From: Alviniconcha marisindica
Lineage: Eukaryota; Mollusca; Gastropoda; Provannidae
DNA length: 64,000 nt
Direction of reading: 5' to 3'
NCBI GenBank assembly: GCA_018857735.1
Contig: JABMCL010001464.1
Coordinates: forward strand, 1,182,501-1,246,500
Shown: positions 34,201 to 64,000 of the stretch, one piece after another
Layout: each line of letters starts with the position of its first letter
Position numbering within the stretch: position 1 is the first letter of the stretch
Translations under genes and position numbers: made by a program
Notes under the pieces: model-generated
What the model saw: only the letters and a program-made list of their open reading frames with translations
Database searches by the model: none
Told to the model about the DNA's origin: nothing

Positions 34201-36476
34201 GAACCACACTGTGCTTTCTTACTTGATCATTCCCAGAGGGCGCCCCTGTGCATCTTCAATGCGTAACACCGTCATGTTCTTGTCAACATCGTACTTGTAT
34301 CTGAAAAAAAGGATCTTTATTTTATTACATTCTCTTCAAATTAAAACAATTTATCATCAGAAATTAAGCTTTAAAATGACATAACTGAGCACACAAGACC
34401 ATCTTATCAGATAATTAACAATGTGGTCTTGATAACCAAGCATCAATGCACTCGATGATTCCTAGGTAAAATACGTATAGACAGAGGAATTGTCTCTTAG
34501 CAACAAATACAATAATAAACAAAAGGTAGGGAAGGGAGATGGAAGTTTGAACTCGTCCCTCAAACTCATAAGTGCCGAGAGAGACAGGGGGTGGGGGGTG
34601 GGGGATGGGTGCAGAGATTGTGTTTTAATTGCAGAAAGCATGGGTGGGTGTGGGAGCCTTATCTCATGGCACAAGATTCCAGTTCAACTACTGGCAGACT
34701 GGCAAGCTTCAATAATGCATATTACACATGCTGACATGTTCTCATTGCAAGTAATCTTTTCATGTTTTGGGCCGTTGTCGTTTTCAGAGAAAACAAGTGT
34801 TGTATTTTTAGTGGATTATATCAGTCAATTAATTAATCAAATACTCTTTCTTGTTCATAACTATACATTTTCTTCTTCATAATTATACGATGCATAAATA
34901 CATTTTTCTGCATCTTTTTCTATGACACATTGTGTACTACTTTTGGCTAGGGCTCATGCACCATAGAAATCTTCATTATTATTATTATAAAAATGAAAAA
35001 AACATCTTTGACACATCGGATAAGGAAGCCACATTGAAAATAAATAAATAATATATTTAAAAATTATCTGTCTTTACCTCTGTCTCATTCTCTTAGCACT
35101 CTCCCGTCATACTCATAGGCAGCCTTATTGCAAAATCCTGCTCATAAGCTAATAATTCCAGTGACTACATCAGTACAAGTAACAAAACATCTTCAGTCAA
35201 GTCGCAACTTGCTGTGTCCACGGGTAACTATATGTAACAAAACATCTTCAATCAAGTTGCAACTGGTTGTGTCTATGGGTAACTACATGTAACAAAACAT
35301 CTTCAATCAAGTTGCAACTTGCTCTGTCCATGGGTAACTATATGTAACAAAACATCTTCAGTCAAGTTGCAACTGGTTGTGTCCATGGGTAAAGTTCTAC
35401 ATGTAACAAAACATCTTCAGTCAAGTTGCAACTTGCCGTGTCCATGGGTAAAGTTCTACATGTAACAAACCACCTTCTTGTCAAGTTGCAACTTGCTGTG
35501 TCCATGGGTAAAGTTCTACTTTGTAACAAAACCCACCTTCTGTCAAGTTACAACTTGCTGTGTCCATGGGTAAAGTTCTACATACATGTAACAAAACATC
35601 TTCAGTCAAGTTGCAACTTGCTGTGTCCATGGGTAAAGTTCTACATACATGTAACAAAACATCTTCAATCAAGCTGCAACTTGCTGTGTCCATGGGTAAA
35701 GTTCTACATACATGTAACAAAACATCTTCAGTCAAGTTGCAACTTGCCGTGTCCATGGGTAAAGTTCTACATGTAACAAACCACCTTCTGTCAAGTTGCA
35801 ACTTGCTGTGTCCATGGGTAAAGTTCTACATACATGTAACAAAACATCTTCAATCAAGCTGCAACTTGCGGCGTCCATGGGTAAAGTTCTACATGTAACA
35901 AAACACCTTCAGTCAAGTTGCAACTTGCCGTGTTCATGGGTAAAGTTCCACATGTAACAAAACATCTTCAGTCAAGTTGCAACTTGCGGTGTCCATGGGT
36001 AAAGTTCTACATGTAACAAAACATCTTCAGTCAAGTTGCAACTTGCCGTGTCCATGGGTAAAGATCTACATGTAACAAAACATCTTCAGTCAAGCTGCAA
36101 CTTGCTGTGTCCATGGGTAAAGTTCCACATGTAACAAAACACCTTCAGTCAAGTTGCAACTTGCCGTGTCCATGGGTTACAGACTACTGACCTCTGCCTC
36201 TCCTCTGCAGGGTTGTTGAGGTAAGCGGAAGGACTTCTGTTGATGTTGGAGTCCATAAGCTCCCCAACACTGAGGTAGACGTTGGCAGGCCGTATGGACT
36301 CATGGGCCTGCTTTATGCTCTAATGGGACGTACAGAAAATGGTGATATAATCATATGTGCATGGGTGAGGTGGGGGGCGGGGGGGAGGGGGGGGGGTGCA
36401 TTACACTACAGTTTTACCAAATCCAACATCTAGCGAGACACTTATTCACATACAATCTCTCTCTCTCTCTCTCTCT

Positions 36477-36512
<36 letters not shown>

Positions 36513-37365
36513 CTCACACACACAGTATACAACACACATGTGTGTATCTACACACATATTTATATACACATAAGCACCACTCTAACTAAAACAAAAACAT
36601 TTCAACATCTGCAAACAAATCTCATGCCTGTGAATTAATTATTCATCAAGAATATAATTATAAACAAGAGAGACATACAAGCAGACAGACAGACAAAGAG
36701 ACAGATTTATAAATGTTGTGTGTTAATAAACAGCAAAATATTGGAACTGAAATTCTTATATACTTGAGATGGCTATATTAATTTATTTTCACACATCAAA
36801 GAAAGGCAAAAAAAAATAATCCCAAATTATGGCATTGAAAATAGTCTGCATAATTCAAATACACAAGTGTACATTCACCTCAACAATGCCTTTCACCAAG
36901 GAGTCAAAGCTCTCTTTGACAAAGCCCCAGGAAGTGATGTCATAGAGGACATACTGGTGAAAGCCAGCAGGCCCGGAGTGCGTGTGTATTCCACTGATGC
37001 CCACGTTGCGCTCTGTGTACAGGTCATTGTACAAAGCCTTCAACTGCTTGATCACCTGCAAACAGCATTCAGCACATGATGAAAAACCTTCTTGTTCTAC
37101 AAGCAAACATGTGCATAGATTAAAAGGGGCATGGTCCTTCAGATATATATATATATCAAGACCAAACAGAGTTCATCACAACATTCTAAGTGGCTGGGGG
37201 GGTGGTGGGGGGGCGGGAGGGCAGGGTGCAGAAGGGGGTTGGGGGTGGGGGGGGGGGGGACTTAGGTCATTGAGACAGCACCCCCTTTAAGATCAAATTG
37301 TTCCCTTCCTCTTCTCACAGTATTTCCATCCTAACTAATATCAGTACCCAGTTTCTGCTACAGTC

Positions 37366-37417
<52 letters not shown>

Positions 37418-38731
37418 TAGTGCGTATATAAAAAAAAAAAAAACTTTATATAAATCGTTTTGTAGGACTATGCTCTACATGTGTATAGAATATCATATTT
37501 AGGTTAATATGTACCATGTGAGCGCTCAGGGCATTGATGAGCGCATGATAAATGTACATTATTATTATTATTATTATTCAAATTAACTCCTCCTCAAAGA
37601 TCACTCCTCTTTCAAGACCCCTTCTGGTGCAGTTTTAGGGTGATCTTAGGAGTAACTGGATTTTAATGTCCTGTCAACCACACAGGGTCACCTAAGAGGG
37701 GTTACATTGGTGCTGTATTAATTACAAAAAGCATGACATATATAATGTACCCAGTGGAAAAGAAATCACATTTTCATTCAAATTCAATGCCTCTTTATGG
37801 AGCTAGCTTTCTCAGTATTTATTTTGTGTCACAGGTAGAAAAGAGAACATTTTAAAATCAACATTTTCTCTCTTTTTTTCTCTCTCTTATTATTCACAAT
37901 AAATGCATAAAATCAAAATTTACCTTTTGGGTCACTTGAATTCCAGAGTAAAAAGGTCATGTAGACAATTCAACACAACAAAAGTAAGAGTATACAAATA
38001 AAACAGAGTAAAACATAAAAGGACTGTGGCTGTATGTGAGTGAACTTTCTCTTCAGAGAGCCATTTGCGCACACAGACACACACACGCATGCAAAGCACA
38101 CACACACACACACACAGCTGACTAAACACTCATTCATAAAAATCTTTCCCCTAACTGGACCCAAGCAAAATCACAGTCAGCTACAAGTGCAAGAAGTACA
38201 ATTCAGCAGCCTAAAATCACAACAGCATTAGCAGAGTGCCTGACCTCTTGTACTCTTATTATTAGTATTAATGTCTTATCATTTCTGGCAAGGTCAACTT
38301 TCAGCCAAGACACAGTATGCGGGACCAGTAAAACTTGTACAAGGTTACTAGATTGATAAGTCAGGAGCATGGATCCCACCTAATTTCCAAAATGTTAAAA
38401 TATGGATTATGTATTGCACTGACCTTGGGACCCAGAAAATCTAAATATCTGGGGAAGTGGGATGGGGAAGGGGGATGGGGAAGGGGGGTAGGGGGATGTT
38501 GAAGGGGGCGTAGGGGGGGGGGGGGGGGGGGGGCAGGTTAGTGGAACTTTGCAGATGAGATGTTGACCATGTTCTGTAAGAAATCTTGTACAAACTACAA
38601 AGTACAATGCTTAAAATTATAAAACACCGTAGGTCATGTTGACCGAGACATTCATAAGTAATGTCTTCTCTTACCAGATAAGCAGGAGAGAAAACCAGCT
38701 GTTCCTTCCAAATGATATTTTATATAAGTCG

Positions 38732-38801
<70 letters not shown>

Positions 38802-39608
38802 CATTGATTCAGGGAAGACTGGCCTTGGCTTAATTAACAACTCTTACTCTTAATTCTCTGTCAGTTACCAAACCATTTTTCATTAATCTTACATTCTTAG
38901 TTTTTAGTCTGAATTTTACATCATGTACAATCCATAAAATATTTATTTTGAAAATATTGTTTAAACTTCAAAACAAAACAACAAATGTCAAGATAGGAAA
39001 AAATTATACAGTTTCTATAACAATTAACATATATACTACCCTTTAAAGTTAAATATAATGTTGCAAAAATCATAATAACATCAATGATACATGTTGTAAC
39101 TACTTGGAGTTGATTATAATTTTTAAAAAATCTTTGTCAAGAAAACAACACTTAAGTTAAAGGTCTTATACCTTCCCCACCACTGTGACTTTAAATGAAA
39201 TTCACTTAAAGTGAAAAAGTTAACAAAGTTGTTGCCACTGACAGGATCATGGCCAGATCACCAGTTAGGTGACCTGCAATTTGTTTTCCCGGATTGGAAG
39301 TTAAAATTCAGTGCAACACTTCAAGTACAATGAGATGGTTCAAAAATATGTGCTTTTACTACTAGTAGTTTTAGTTTCAGATGACCTATGCATGATGACA
39401 GTTTTAAATACAAAATTATTTTGCAAACACACAAAACAAATACAAAATTAAATTATTTCTTATTCTTCTGAGAGGAGACCTAACAACAATTGTACAGCAG
39501 GTCTGTAATGGTATGGTACATGCCACTTTTGTCTGATTTATTAATACCAGACCTTCCAAGCAAACAACAAACAAGCAAACAAAATGGAATGGACAGAGAA
39601 TGATTATA

Positions 39609-39666
<58 letters not shown>

Positions 39667-41619
39667 CTATGCATAATGGTAAATTATGCTAGTGCGAGGC
39701 AGCAAGCTACACATACCACCTGCCAACTATCATCTCCTAACTGCTCAACAAGAGCCAGACATTGATCACATAAAAAAGCCTACTTCCGAACCAAACATAT
39801 CCAAGAATCTTCTGGGGAATAAAAGTCAGAGTGGTCCATTAGCACTTAGCAGAAAAAGGAAAGAGCACCAAGTCACAGGACTAGGAACAAGAACATGAGG
39901 GGTGAGAGTAGCACTGGAATGAAATGACAGGCTCTCTGAAATTCCAGACTGGGGAATGAAATCAGACATCCCCAACCTCCCTTCAGGGCTTGTTTAGTGT
40001 TCAGCAGGAAAAACATACCAAAAATTCATTTTTTTCAATCCAATTTGAAATATTCCAATCCAAAGGAGGTTTGTTCAGAATAAGACTACACCAATCCTGG
40101 GTACGTGCTCACCGTACCTCAAGTTTTATGCCCTGTGAAAGCATGCACGAATCAGTGCTGACAAACACAAAGCGATTTCCTCCACTCTTGTCCGCAAAAA
40201 CAAAAGCTCGGCTGTACTGGCGTATGTGGATCCCATTGGCTGTCTGAGCTGGATTTGCATACCCCATCTGTTCACCAAGGCAAAGAGAAATATCATTATT
40301 ACATTAATCACATCTTATATAATGGCGGTAATGAACAAGCTTGTAAGTTATGTAAACATATATATATATATATACATTACATGAGGTAATTACAGTCTAT
40401 TTCTTACACCTCCCCTACAAAAGGAATAGGCTGTCTTATCACCAAACAGCTGTGGGCAAGTAATTGTAGTGTATATTGTTTGCATCTTTTTACAAGGTAC
40501 AGTAGTATTACTAGTAAATGTTTTTCCTCCTTATTAAATAGAAACCAAATTTCATGCAGGTTTTACTGTTATAAATAATAAAAGTGGCAGTTATTTACTG
40601 CAATATTTTAATAATTTGCCTTGATTCTGAAATTAAATCAGTTTGAACATATCAAGACAATGAAACAATTGCAGTTTTGTGAAGGTCTATTAGAGTTAGT
40701 TGCCTCCAGAGAGGTACTGGAAGAGACCGAGAGTGGATGTGGAACGGGGTGAGGGATACACATGATGCTACACCGTCACCACCAGAATGACTCCTGCACT
40801 GAAATGGGATCTTTCAATTTCATTTATTGTGGAGGAACAAAGTCACAGTCAGATACATCACAGTGTCCATAAATAACAACTCTGAAGAGAAAGGGATGAA
40901 GCAGAATCAAGCCACCGTTCATCTGCTTACCTATTACCAGCCGAATGTCCAGTACACTATTTTTACCTTCTGTATTACTTTATTATAAAAAAAAACTATA
41001 ATAACTATTAATATAAATAATATGCAGTCATGGCCTTCATGCTGGCTTCATGCACATTCTTTAACTGCATGCACAGATTTTTTGTTTATTAAAAATAAAA
41101 TAAAAAAATTGAGACTTCTTCTTTCCTTGGATGCCCACAATCATGTTGATTATTCTGGTGTTCACAAAGCTCTGGTCACAAGTCCTTAAAATTAAATTGT
41201 TACACTGTCTCAAGTTCATTCTCTCTCTCAAAAACAACAACAAAAACCCAACATATTTGGGTCTTTTTTCTTTTCTTTTTCTTTTGGTGGGGGGGGGGGG
41301 TCAAAGACAGCCTCACAATTTTAAGTTCACCAACTATGTAATTTTGTTTTCTCTCTTTCTTTTCTTCTCTTCGCTTATAAGTTATATTTTTTCCCTGGGT
41401 CCAAAAGGAAACATAAATCTGCTTCTAAAATATCTAACTATCTAACTCAGTTGTAGAACTTTGAAATCTCATCCTCACCAAATTTACTTCCGCCGCTGGA
41501 CCTGTTATGTCAAATATACCGGTTCCAATCTGGAATTCTGTTTGTCCAGCAACACAAACAAAGCACAAAAGCAATATGGGCAGAAGCTCTGGAACCGCAT
41601 GCAACCCTAACAGTGCCAT
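19500..41619 (-). CDS. ASAH2: Neutral ceramidase (complete, 19 exons)
   Basis: Neutral ceramidase hydrolyses ceramide to sphingosine and fatty acid at the plasma membrane or outside the cell. Minus-strand exons in order: 41479-41619, 40118-40267, 36879-37055, 36192-36319, 34223-34300, 33557-33680, 32552-32674, 31992-32078, 31257-31361, 29254-29335, 27892-28004, 27142-27236, 25683-25722, 25257-25355, 23750-23845, 22180-22323, 21100-21153, 20370-20455, 19500-19680. They total 2103 nt, in frame throughout, with GT-AG introns. A signal peptide (residues 1-26) leads directly into the catalytic domain; the Ser/Thr-rich stalk of the vertebrate membrane form is absent, which suggests a secreted enzyme. 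Seen residues: zinc motif HTHSGPAG (His121, His123), His230 in FAVH, catalytic Ser282 in GDVSPN, Glu466, Tyr506. The family PGEFTT motif reads PAEFTT here. The C-terminal beta domain ends at FSVKM. The start codon has A at -3 and G at +4. Confidence 0.97.
20370..20455 (-). CDS. ASAH2: Ceramidase exon 18
   Basis: It encodes [20 protein letters not shown] then [15 protein letters not shown] and DxDWET are family landmarks. Confidence 0.95.
21100..21153 (-). CDS. ASAH2: Ceramidase exon 17
   Basis: 18 codons, [18 protein letters not shown], a beta strand of the C-terminal domain. Donor GTAAGT. Confidence 0.93.
21240..22060. repeat. Degenerate array with a CACAGGCACCTGAAGG core
   Basis: Roughly 15 variably spaced units of about 35-70 bp in the intron after ceramidase exon 16, such as CCACAGGCACCTGAAGGTAA and AGTATCAGCCAG. 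On the minus strand the core resembles the exon 16 end plus donor (TGTGCCT/GTGAG). Confidence 0.8.
22180..22323 (-). CDS. ASAH2: Ceramidase exon 16
   Basis: 48 codons: [20 protein letters not shown] then [13 protein letters not shown]. It is the linker into the C-terminal immunoglobulin-like domain. Donor GTGAGT. Confidence 0.95.
22625..22742. repeat. Poly-T, poly-G and GT tract cluster
   Basis: T run, G run (about 22645), GT repeat and a second G run (22727-22742) in ceramidase intron 15. Confidence 0.95.
23169..23462. repeat. (GT)n microsatellite of about 290 bp
   Basis: GT with GTAT and GTGC variants in ceramidase intron 15; it gives rise to many spurious Cys-Val and His-Thr reading frames. 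Confidence 0.97.
23750..23845 (-). CDS. ASAH2: Ceramidase exon 15
   Basis: 32 codons: [20 protein letters not shown] and [20 protein letters not shown](I/L)YGPxTL is conserved in the family. Its donor GTTTGT is weak. Confidence 0.94.
24161..24209. repeat. (AC)n microsatellite
   Basis: Pure AC repeat in ceramidase intron 14. Confidence 0.97.
24361..24850 (+). mobile_element. Interspersed repeat family A, diverged copy
   Basis: It begins CCAGTTCTTGGATTTTAATG with TCGCCAACTGCATAGAGTCA, a diverged form of the family start. It lies in ceramidase intron 14. Confidence 0.45.
25257..25355 (-). CDS. ASAH2: Ceramidase exon 14 (zinc-site tyrosine)
   Basis: 33 codons: [20 protein letters not shown] then [13 protein letters not shown]. 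Tyr506 aligns with the active-site tyrosine of the human enzyme (about 40 residues after the zinc glutamate in both). Confidence 0.95.
25683..25722 (-). CDS. ASAH2: Ceramidase exon 13 (40-nt exon)
   Basis: A very short exon completing the [15 protein letters not shown] segment. Acceptor CTTCAG, donor GTCGGT. Its length and phases are exactly what exons 12 and 14 require. Confidence 0.9.
26318..26590. repeat. 67-bp tandem array, four copies
   Basis: Near-identical copies with AAGTAACTTGGC, TACGCACAGTCAACCAGTAC and GGCTACATCAGGGCAAGC, in ceramidase intron 12. Confidence 0.93.
27142..27236 (-). CDS. ASAH2: Ceramidase exon 12 (zinc-site glutamate)
   Basis: It encodes [18 protein letters not shown] then LPPAEF. 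Glu466 is the zinc-ligand glutamate. The residue before it is Ala where the family has Gly (PGEFTT). Confidence 0.92.
27490..27815. repeat. Short tandem array, unit about 35 bp
   Basis: AACCATCCAAAGGAAAAACA and CCTTTACAAACACA recur about nine times in ceramidase intron 11. Confidence 0.9.
27892..28004 (-). CDS. ASAH2: Ceramidase exon 11
   Basis: It encodes [18 protein letters not shown] then [13 protein letters not shown]. The [13 protein letters not shown] strand is diagnostic. Donor GTATGT. Confidence 0.96.
28062..28351. repeat. (GA)n(AC)n compound microsatellite
   Basis: About 240 bp of GA with GGA and GAGT interruptions, then AC; it starts about 60 bp from ceramidase exon 11. Confidence 0.97.
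29254..29335 (-). CDS. ASAH2: Ceramidase exon 10
   Basis: It encodes [20 protein letters not shown] then GAFNFKQ, a near-exact family block. Ends in phase 1, donor GTCAGA. Confidence 0.96.
29461..31302 (-). repeat. Array carrying the ceramidase exon 9 end and donor
   Basis: About 20 units of about 75-105 bp. On the plus strand each reads TTACCTTAGTGG, CTGTTGAACTGCACCTCC and TTGGTCATGTCAAC, which is the reverse of the exon 9 end plus its GTAACT donor. A proximal family (30330-31250) and a shorter distal family (29461-30130) can be told apart. Confidence 0.92.
31257..31361 (-). CDS. ASAH2: Ceramidase exon 9
   Basis: 35 codons. It encodes [20 protein letters not shown] then EVQLNSTTK before donor GTAACT. 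The final 45 or so coding bases and the donor are repeated many times in the following intron. Confidence 0.93.
31992..32078 (-). CDS. ASAH2: Ceramidase exon 8
   Basis: 29 codons. It encodes [20 protein letters not shown] and QFNKAV. It matches the C-x-A-x-GPGxDMF-x-ST block of the family. Confidence 0.94.
32552..32674 (-). CDS. ASAH2: Ceramidase exon 7 (catalytic serine)
   Basis: 41 codons, phase 0. It carries [16 protein letters not shown] with the catalytic Ser282 of the GDVSPN hexapeptide, then cysteines ([18 protein letters not shown]) that match the disulfide region. Confidence 0.95.
33557..33680 (-). CDS. ASAH2: Ceramidase exon 6 (zinc-site histidine)
   Basis: It encodes [12 protein letters not shown] then [16 protein letters not shown]. 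His230 in FAVH is the second zinc-histidine position. Ends in phase 0, donor GTGAGT. Confidence 0.94.
34223..34300 (-). CDS. ASAH2: Ceramidase exon 5
   Basis: It encodes [20 protein letters not shown] then PLGMI, the family strand before the WFAxH motif. Acceptor TTTCAG, donor GTAAGA. Confidence 0.92.
35176..36180. repeat. 58-bp minisatellite next to ceramidase exon 4
   Basis: About 17 copies with ATGTAACAAAACATCTTCAG, TCAAGTTGCAACTTGC and GTGTCCATGGGTAAAGTTCT. The array ends about 11 bases from the exon 4 donor and does not include exon sequence. Confidence 0.93.
36192..36319 (-). CDS. ASAH2: Ceramidase exon 4
   Basis: It encodes [20 protein letters not shown] then [16 protein letters not shown], matching the NRSP-x-(S/A)Y-LxNP stretch of the family. 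Phase 2 out, donor GTCAGT. A 58-bp minisatellite begins about ten bases into the following intron. Confidence 0.93.
36458..36530. repeat. (CT)n(AC)n compound microsatellite
   Basis: CT repeat followed by a short AC stretch in ceramidase intron 3. Confidence 0.95.
36879..37055 (-). CDS. ASAH2: Ceramidase exon 3 (zinc-site HTHSGPAG)
   Basis: 59 codons, phase 0 on both sides. It carries [19 protein letters not shown], which includes a zinc-ligand histidine and the conserved loop. Confidence 0.95.
37190..37413. repeat. G-rich tract and (GT)n
   Basis: G-rich runs at 37195-37260, then a GT repeat at 37369-37413, close to ceramidase exon 3. Confidence 0.92.
38508..38798. repeat. Poly-G run and (AT)n
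   Basis: A G run of about 20 (38514-38533) and AT repeat of about 66 bp (38733-38798) in ceramidase intron 2. Confidence 0.95.
39608..39662. repeat. (AT)n microsatellite
   Basis: Pure AT repeat directly before the family A repeat copy. Confidence 0.97.
39680..40000 (+). mobile_element. Interspersed repeat family A, 3' part
   Basis: AGCAAGCTACACATACCACC, CCAACTATCATCTCCTAACT and the end CAGACATCCCCAACCTCCC match the family in the opposite orientation to 63000. It lies in ceramidase intron 2. Confidence 0.65.
40118..40267 (-). CDS. ASAH2: Ceramidase exon 2
   Basis: It encodes [20 protein letters not shown] then AFVFAD and [18 protein letters not shown]. Phase 0 on both sides (50 codons). Donor GTACGG, acceptor GAACAG. 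Confidence 0.93.
40690..40970 (-). mobile_element. Degenerate SINE copy
   Basis: It shares GAGAGGTACTGGA, CACCGTCACCACCAGAATGA and TAAGCAGATGAACGG (minus) with the 4310 and 49640 copies. The B box is decayed. Confidence 0.55.
41479..41619 (-). CDS. ASAH2: Ceramidase exon 1 (signal peptide)
   Basis: ATG at 41619-41617. Residues 1-26 are a hydrophobic signal peptide (core [14 protein letters not shown]), followed by [19 protein letters not shown], the family N-terminal strand. Phase 0 donor GTGAGG. Confidence 0.93.
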
Positions 41620-42386
41620 TTTGCTTCTTATGGATCAAACCCCTTCTCAGCTCTCCGGTACTTTGGTAAGTACTGGCAGTGTCTCGTGCTTCTCAAGGCC
41701 TGAGGTGGTTATTATTAGGGACCACATGATTCAGGTCACGTGATAAGGACTCTGCTGGAAGATCCGATTTATTATGTCGTGGTAATGGTGCTTCAGACTG
41801 AAGTTAATCATGCATAGAATACTTTGCATTCTTTTCGATGACTGTCTTTTATACTTTGTAGAAAAGTTCTTGCATACTTTCAGATTTTTTTAAAAACTGA
41901 TTCATTGCAGAAAATATCAAAAAATGCATCCCGCTACCCCCCCGTTAAAACAAATGGTTCCACCGATGCTATCCCCCAATCCAACGCGGTGTATAGCTGG
42001 TGCCACCGGCCCATAAGCCTCAGAACGTATGGTAAAGGGTCGGGTGTAACAAGCCACTCCCAAAATACACATAACTATGTGCGAAGGCTTCTGCATCTCA
42101 GTTTCTCAGAGACAAATTCCGGACGGCGAAACCCTCATCTCGTCACGTAGGCACCTTCTGACACGTAGGAACCCACTCTTTGATGCGTTGGCAGTACCAG
42201 TGTGCAAGCTACCGGCATTGATCGGTGAACTTTCACGCTGACCGGGTCTTAACTTTTACTTCTTCAAAAGAGAGAGCAGTCGAGAACTGCTAGAGCACCA
42301 TTCTAGACTACGCAGCGAAGCTGACTTTACAACTTTTACGTCTGTCTGGGACTGTGCAGTTGGCAAGTGGGTCATTGCATTGCACG
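41620..42386. promoter_or_regulatory. Divergent intergenic promoter region
   Basis: The ceramidase and P4HA start codons face away from each other across 767 bp. The P4HA half (about 41930-42350) has many CpG dinucleotides, unlike the flanking introns. No TATA box is evident next to either start. It must contain both 5' UTRs and probably a shared promoter, unless an upstream noncoding exon exists. Confidence 0.5.
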
Positions 42387-63888
<21,502 letters not shown>

Positions 63889-64000
63889 GTAAGTGCACAC
63901 AGAAAACACACCTGCTACCTGCATGTAGTTCTGAAGGGATGGAGGATGCCTGGGCTTTGAGTTCAGAGTTTGAGTTATGTGTGTGTGTGTGTGTGTGTGT

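Noticed and set aside
35426..35898. Open frames with 20-residue internal repeats over the 58-bp array
   Set aside because: Both strands and several frames are open because the unit lacks stops; there is no start context and it sits inside a ceramidase intron.

Overview
The window is animal nuclear DNA. It is intron-rich, every splice junction I could place is GT-AG, and it is saturated with AC, CT and AT microsatellites, homopolymer G runs, minisatellites and degraded transposons. It looks like a lophotrochozoan, most likely a mollusc and perhaps a gastropod. That placement is inference from gene content and repeat style, not from a diagnostic marker. There are no bacterial features, rRNA genes or CRISPR arrays.

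Three protein-coding genes account for all the coding sequence I can support. (1) Plus strand, about 1219-9193: the last seven exons of an indoleamine 2,3-dioxygenase (IDO) family gene, whose 5' part lies left of the window. (2) Minus strand, 41619-19500: a complete 19-exon neutral ceramidase gene of 2103 coding nt (700 aa plus stop), with all reading frames joining. (3) Plus strand, from 42387 past the right edge: the 5' part of a collagen prolyl 4-hydroxylase alpha-subunit gene, with signal peptide and N-terminal and peptide-binding domains. Genes 1 and 2 converge on a repeat-filled spacer (9194-19499). Genes 2 and 3 are divergent, with start codons 767 bp apart.

The spacer holds the IDO 3' flank with a foldback element, a short interspersed repeat, a broken Ty3/gypsy reverse-transcriptase fragment, a LINE C-terminal fragment, a tRNA-derived SINE inside another repeat, and the ceramidase 3' flank. 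The 12-kb first intron of the hydroxylase gene holds further SINE, LINE and MITE-like pieces and very long CT/AC tracts.

Two observations stand out. First, the hydroxylase gene has two homologous exons in tandem (59268-59428 and 61998-62173) for the same peptide-substrate-binding segment. Their splice phases allow exactly one of them in a productive mRNA, which is the signature of mutually exclusive exons. Second, in all three unrelated genes a minisatellite grows out of an exon edge, so that each copy repeats the last (or first) exon bases together with the splice site. This gives runs of decoy donors at IDO 3099-4009, ceramidase 29461-31302 and hydroxylase 54700-55150, and decoy acceptors at IDO 4893-5605. 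The genes have unrelated metabolic roles (tryptophan breakdown, ceramide hydrolysis, collagen proline hydroxylation) and show no sign of acting together.
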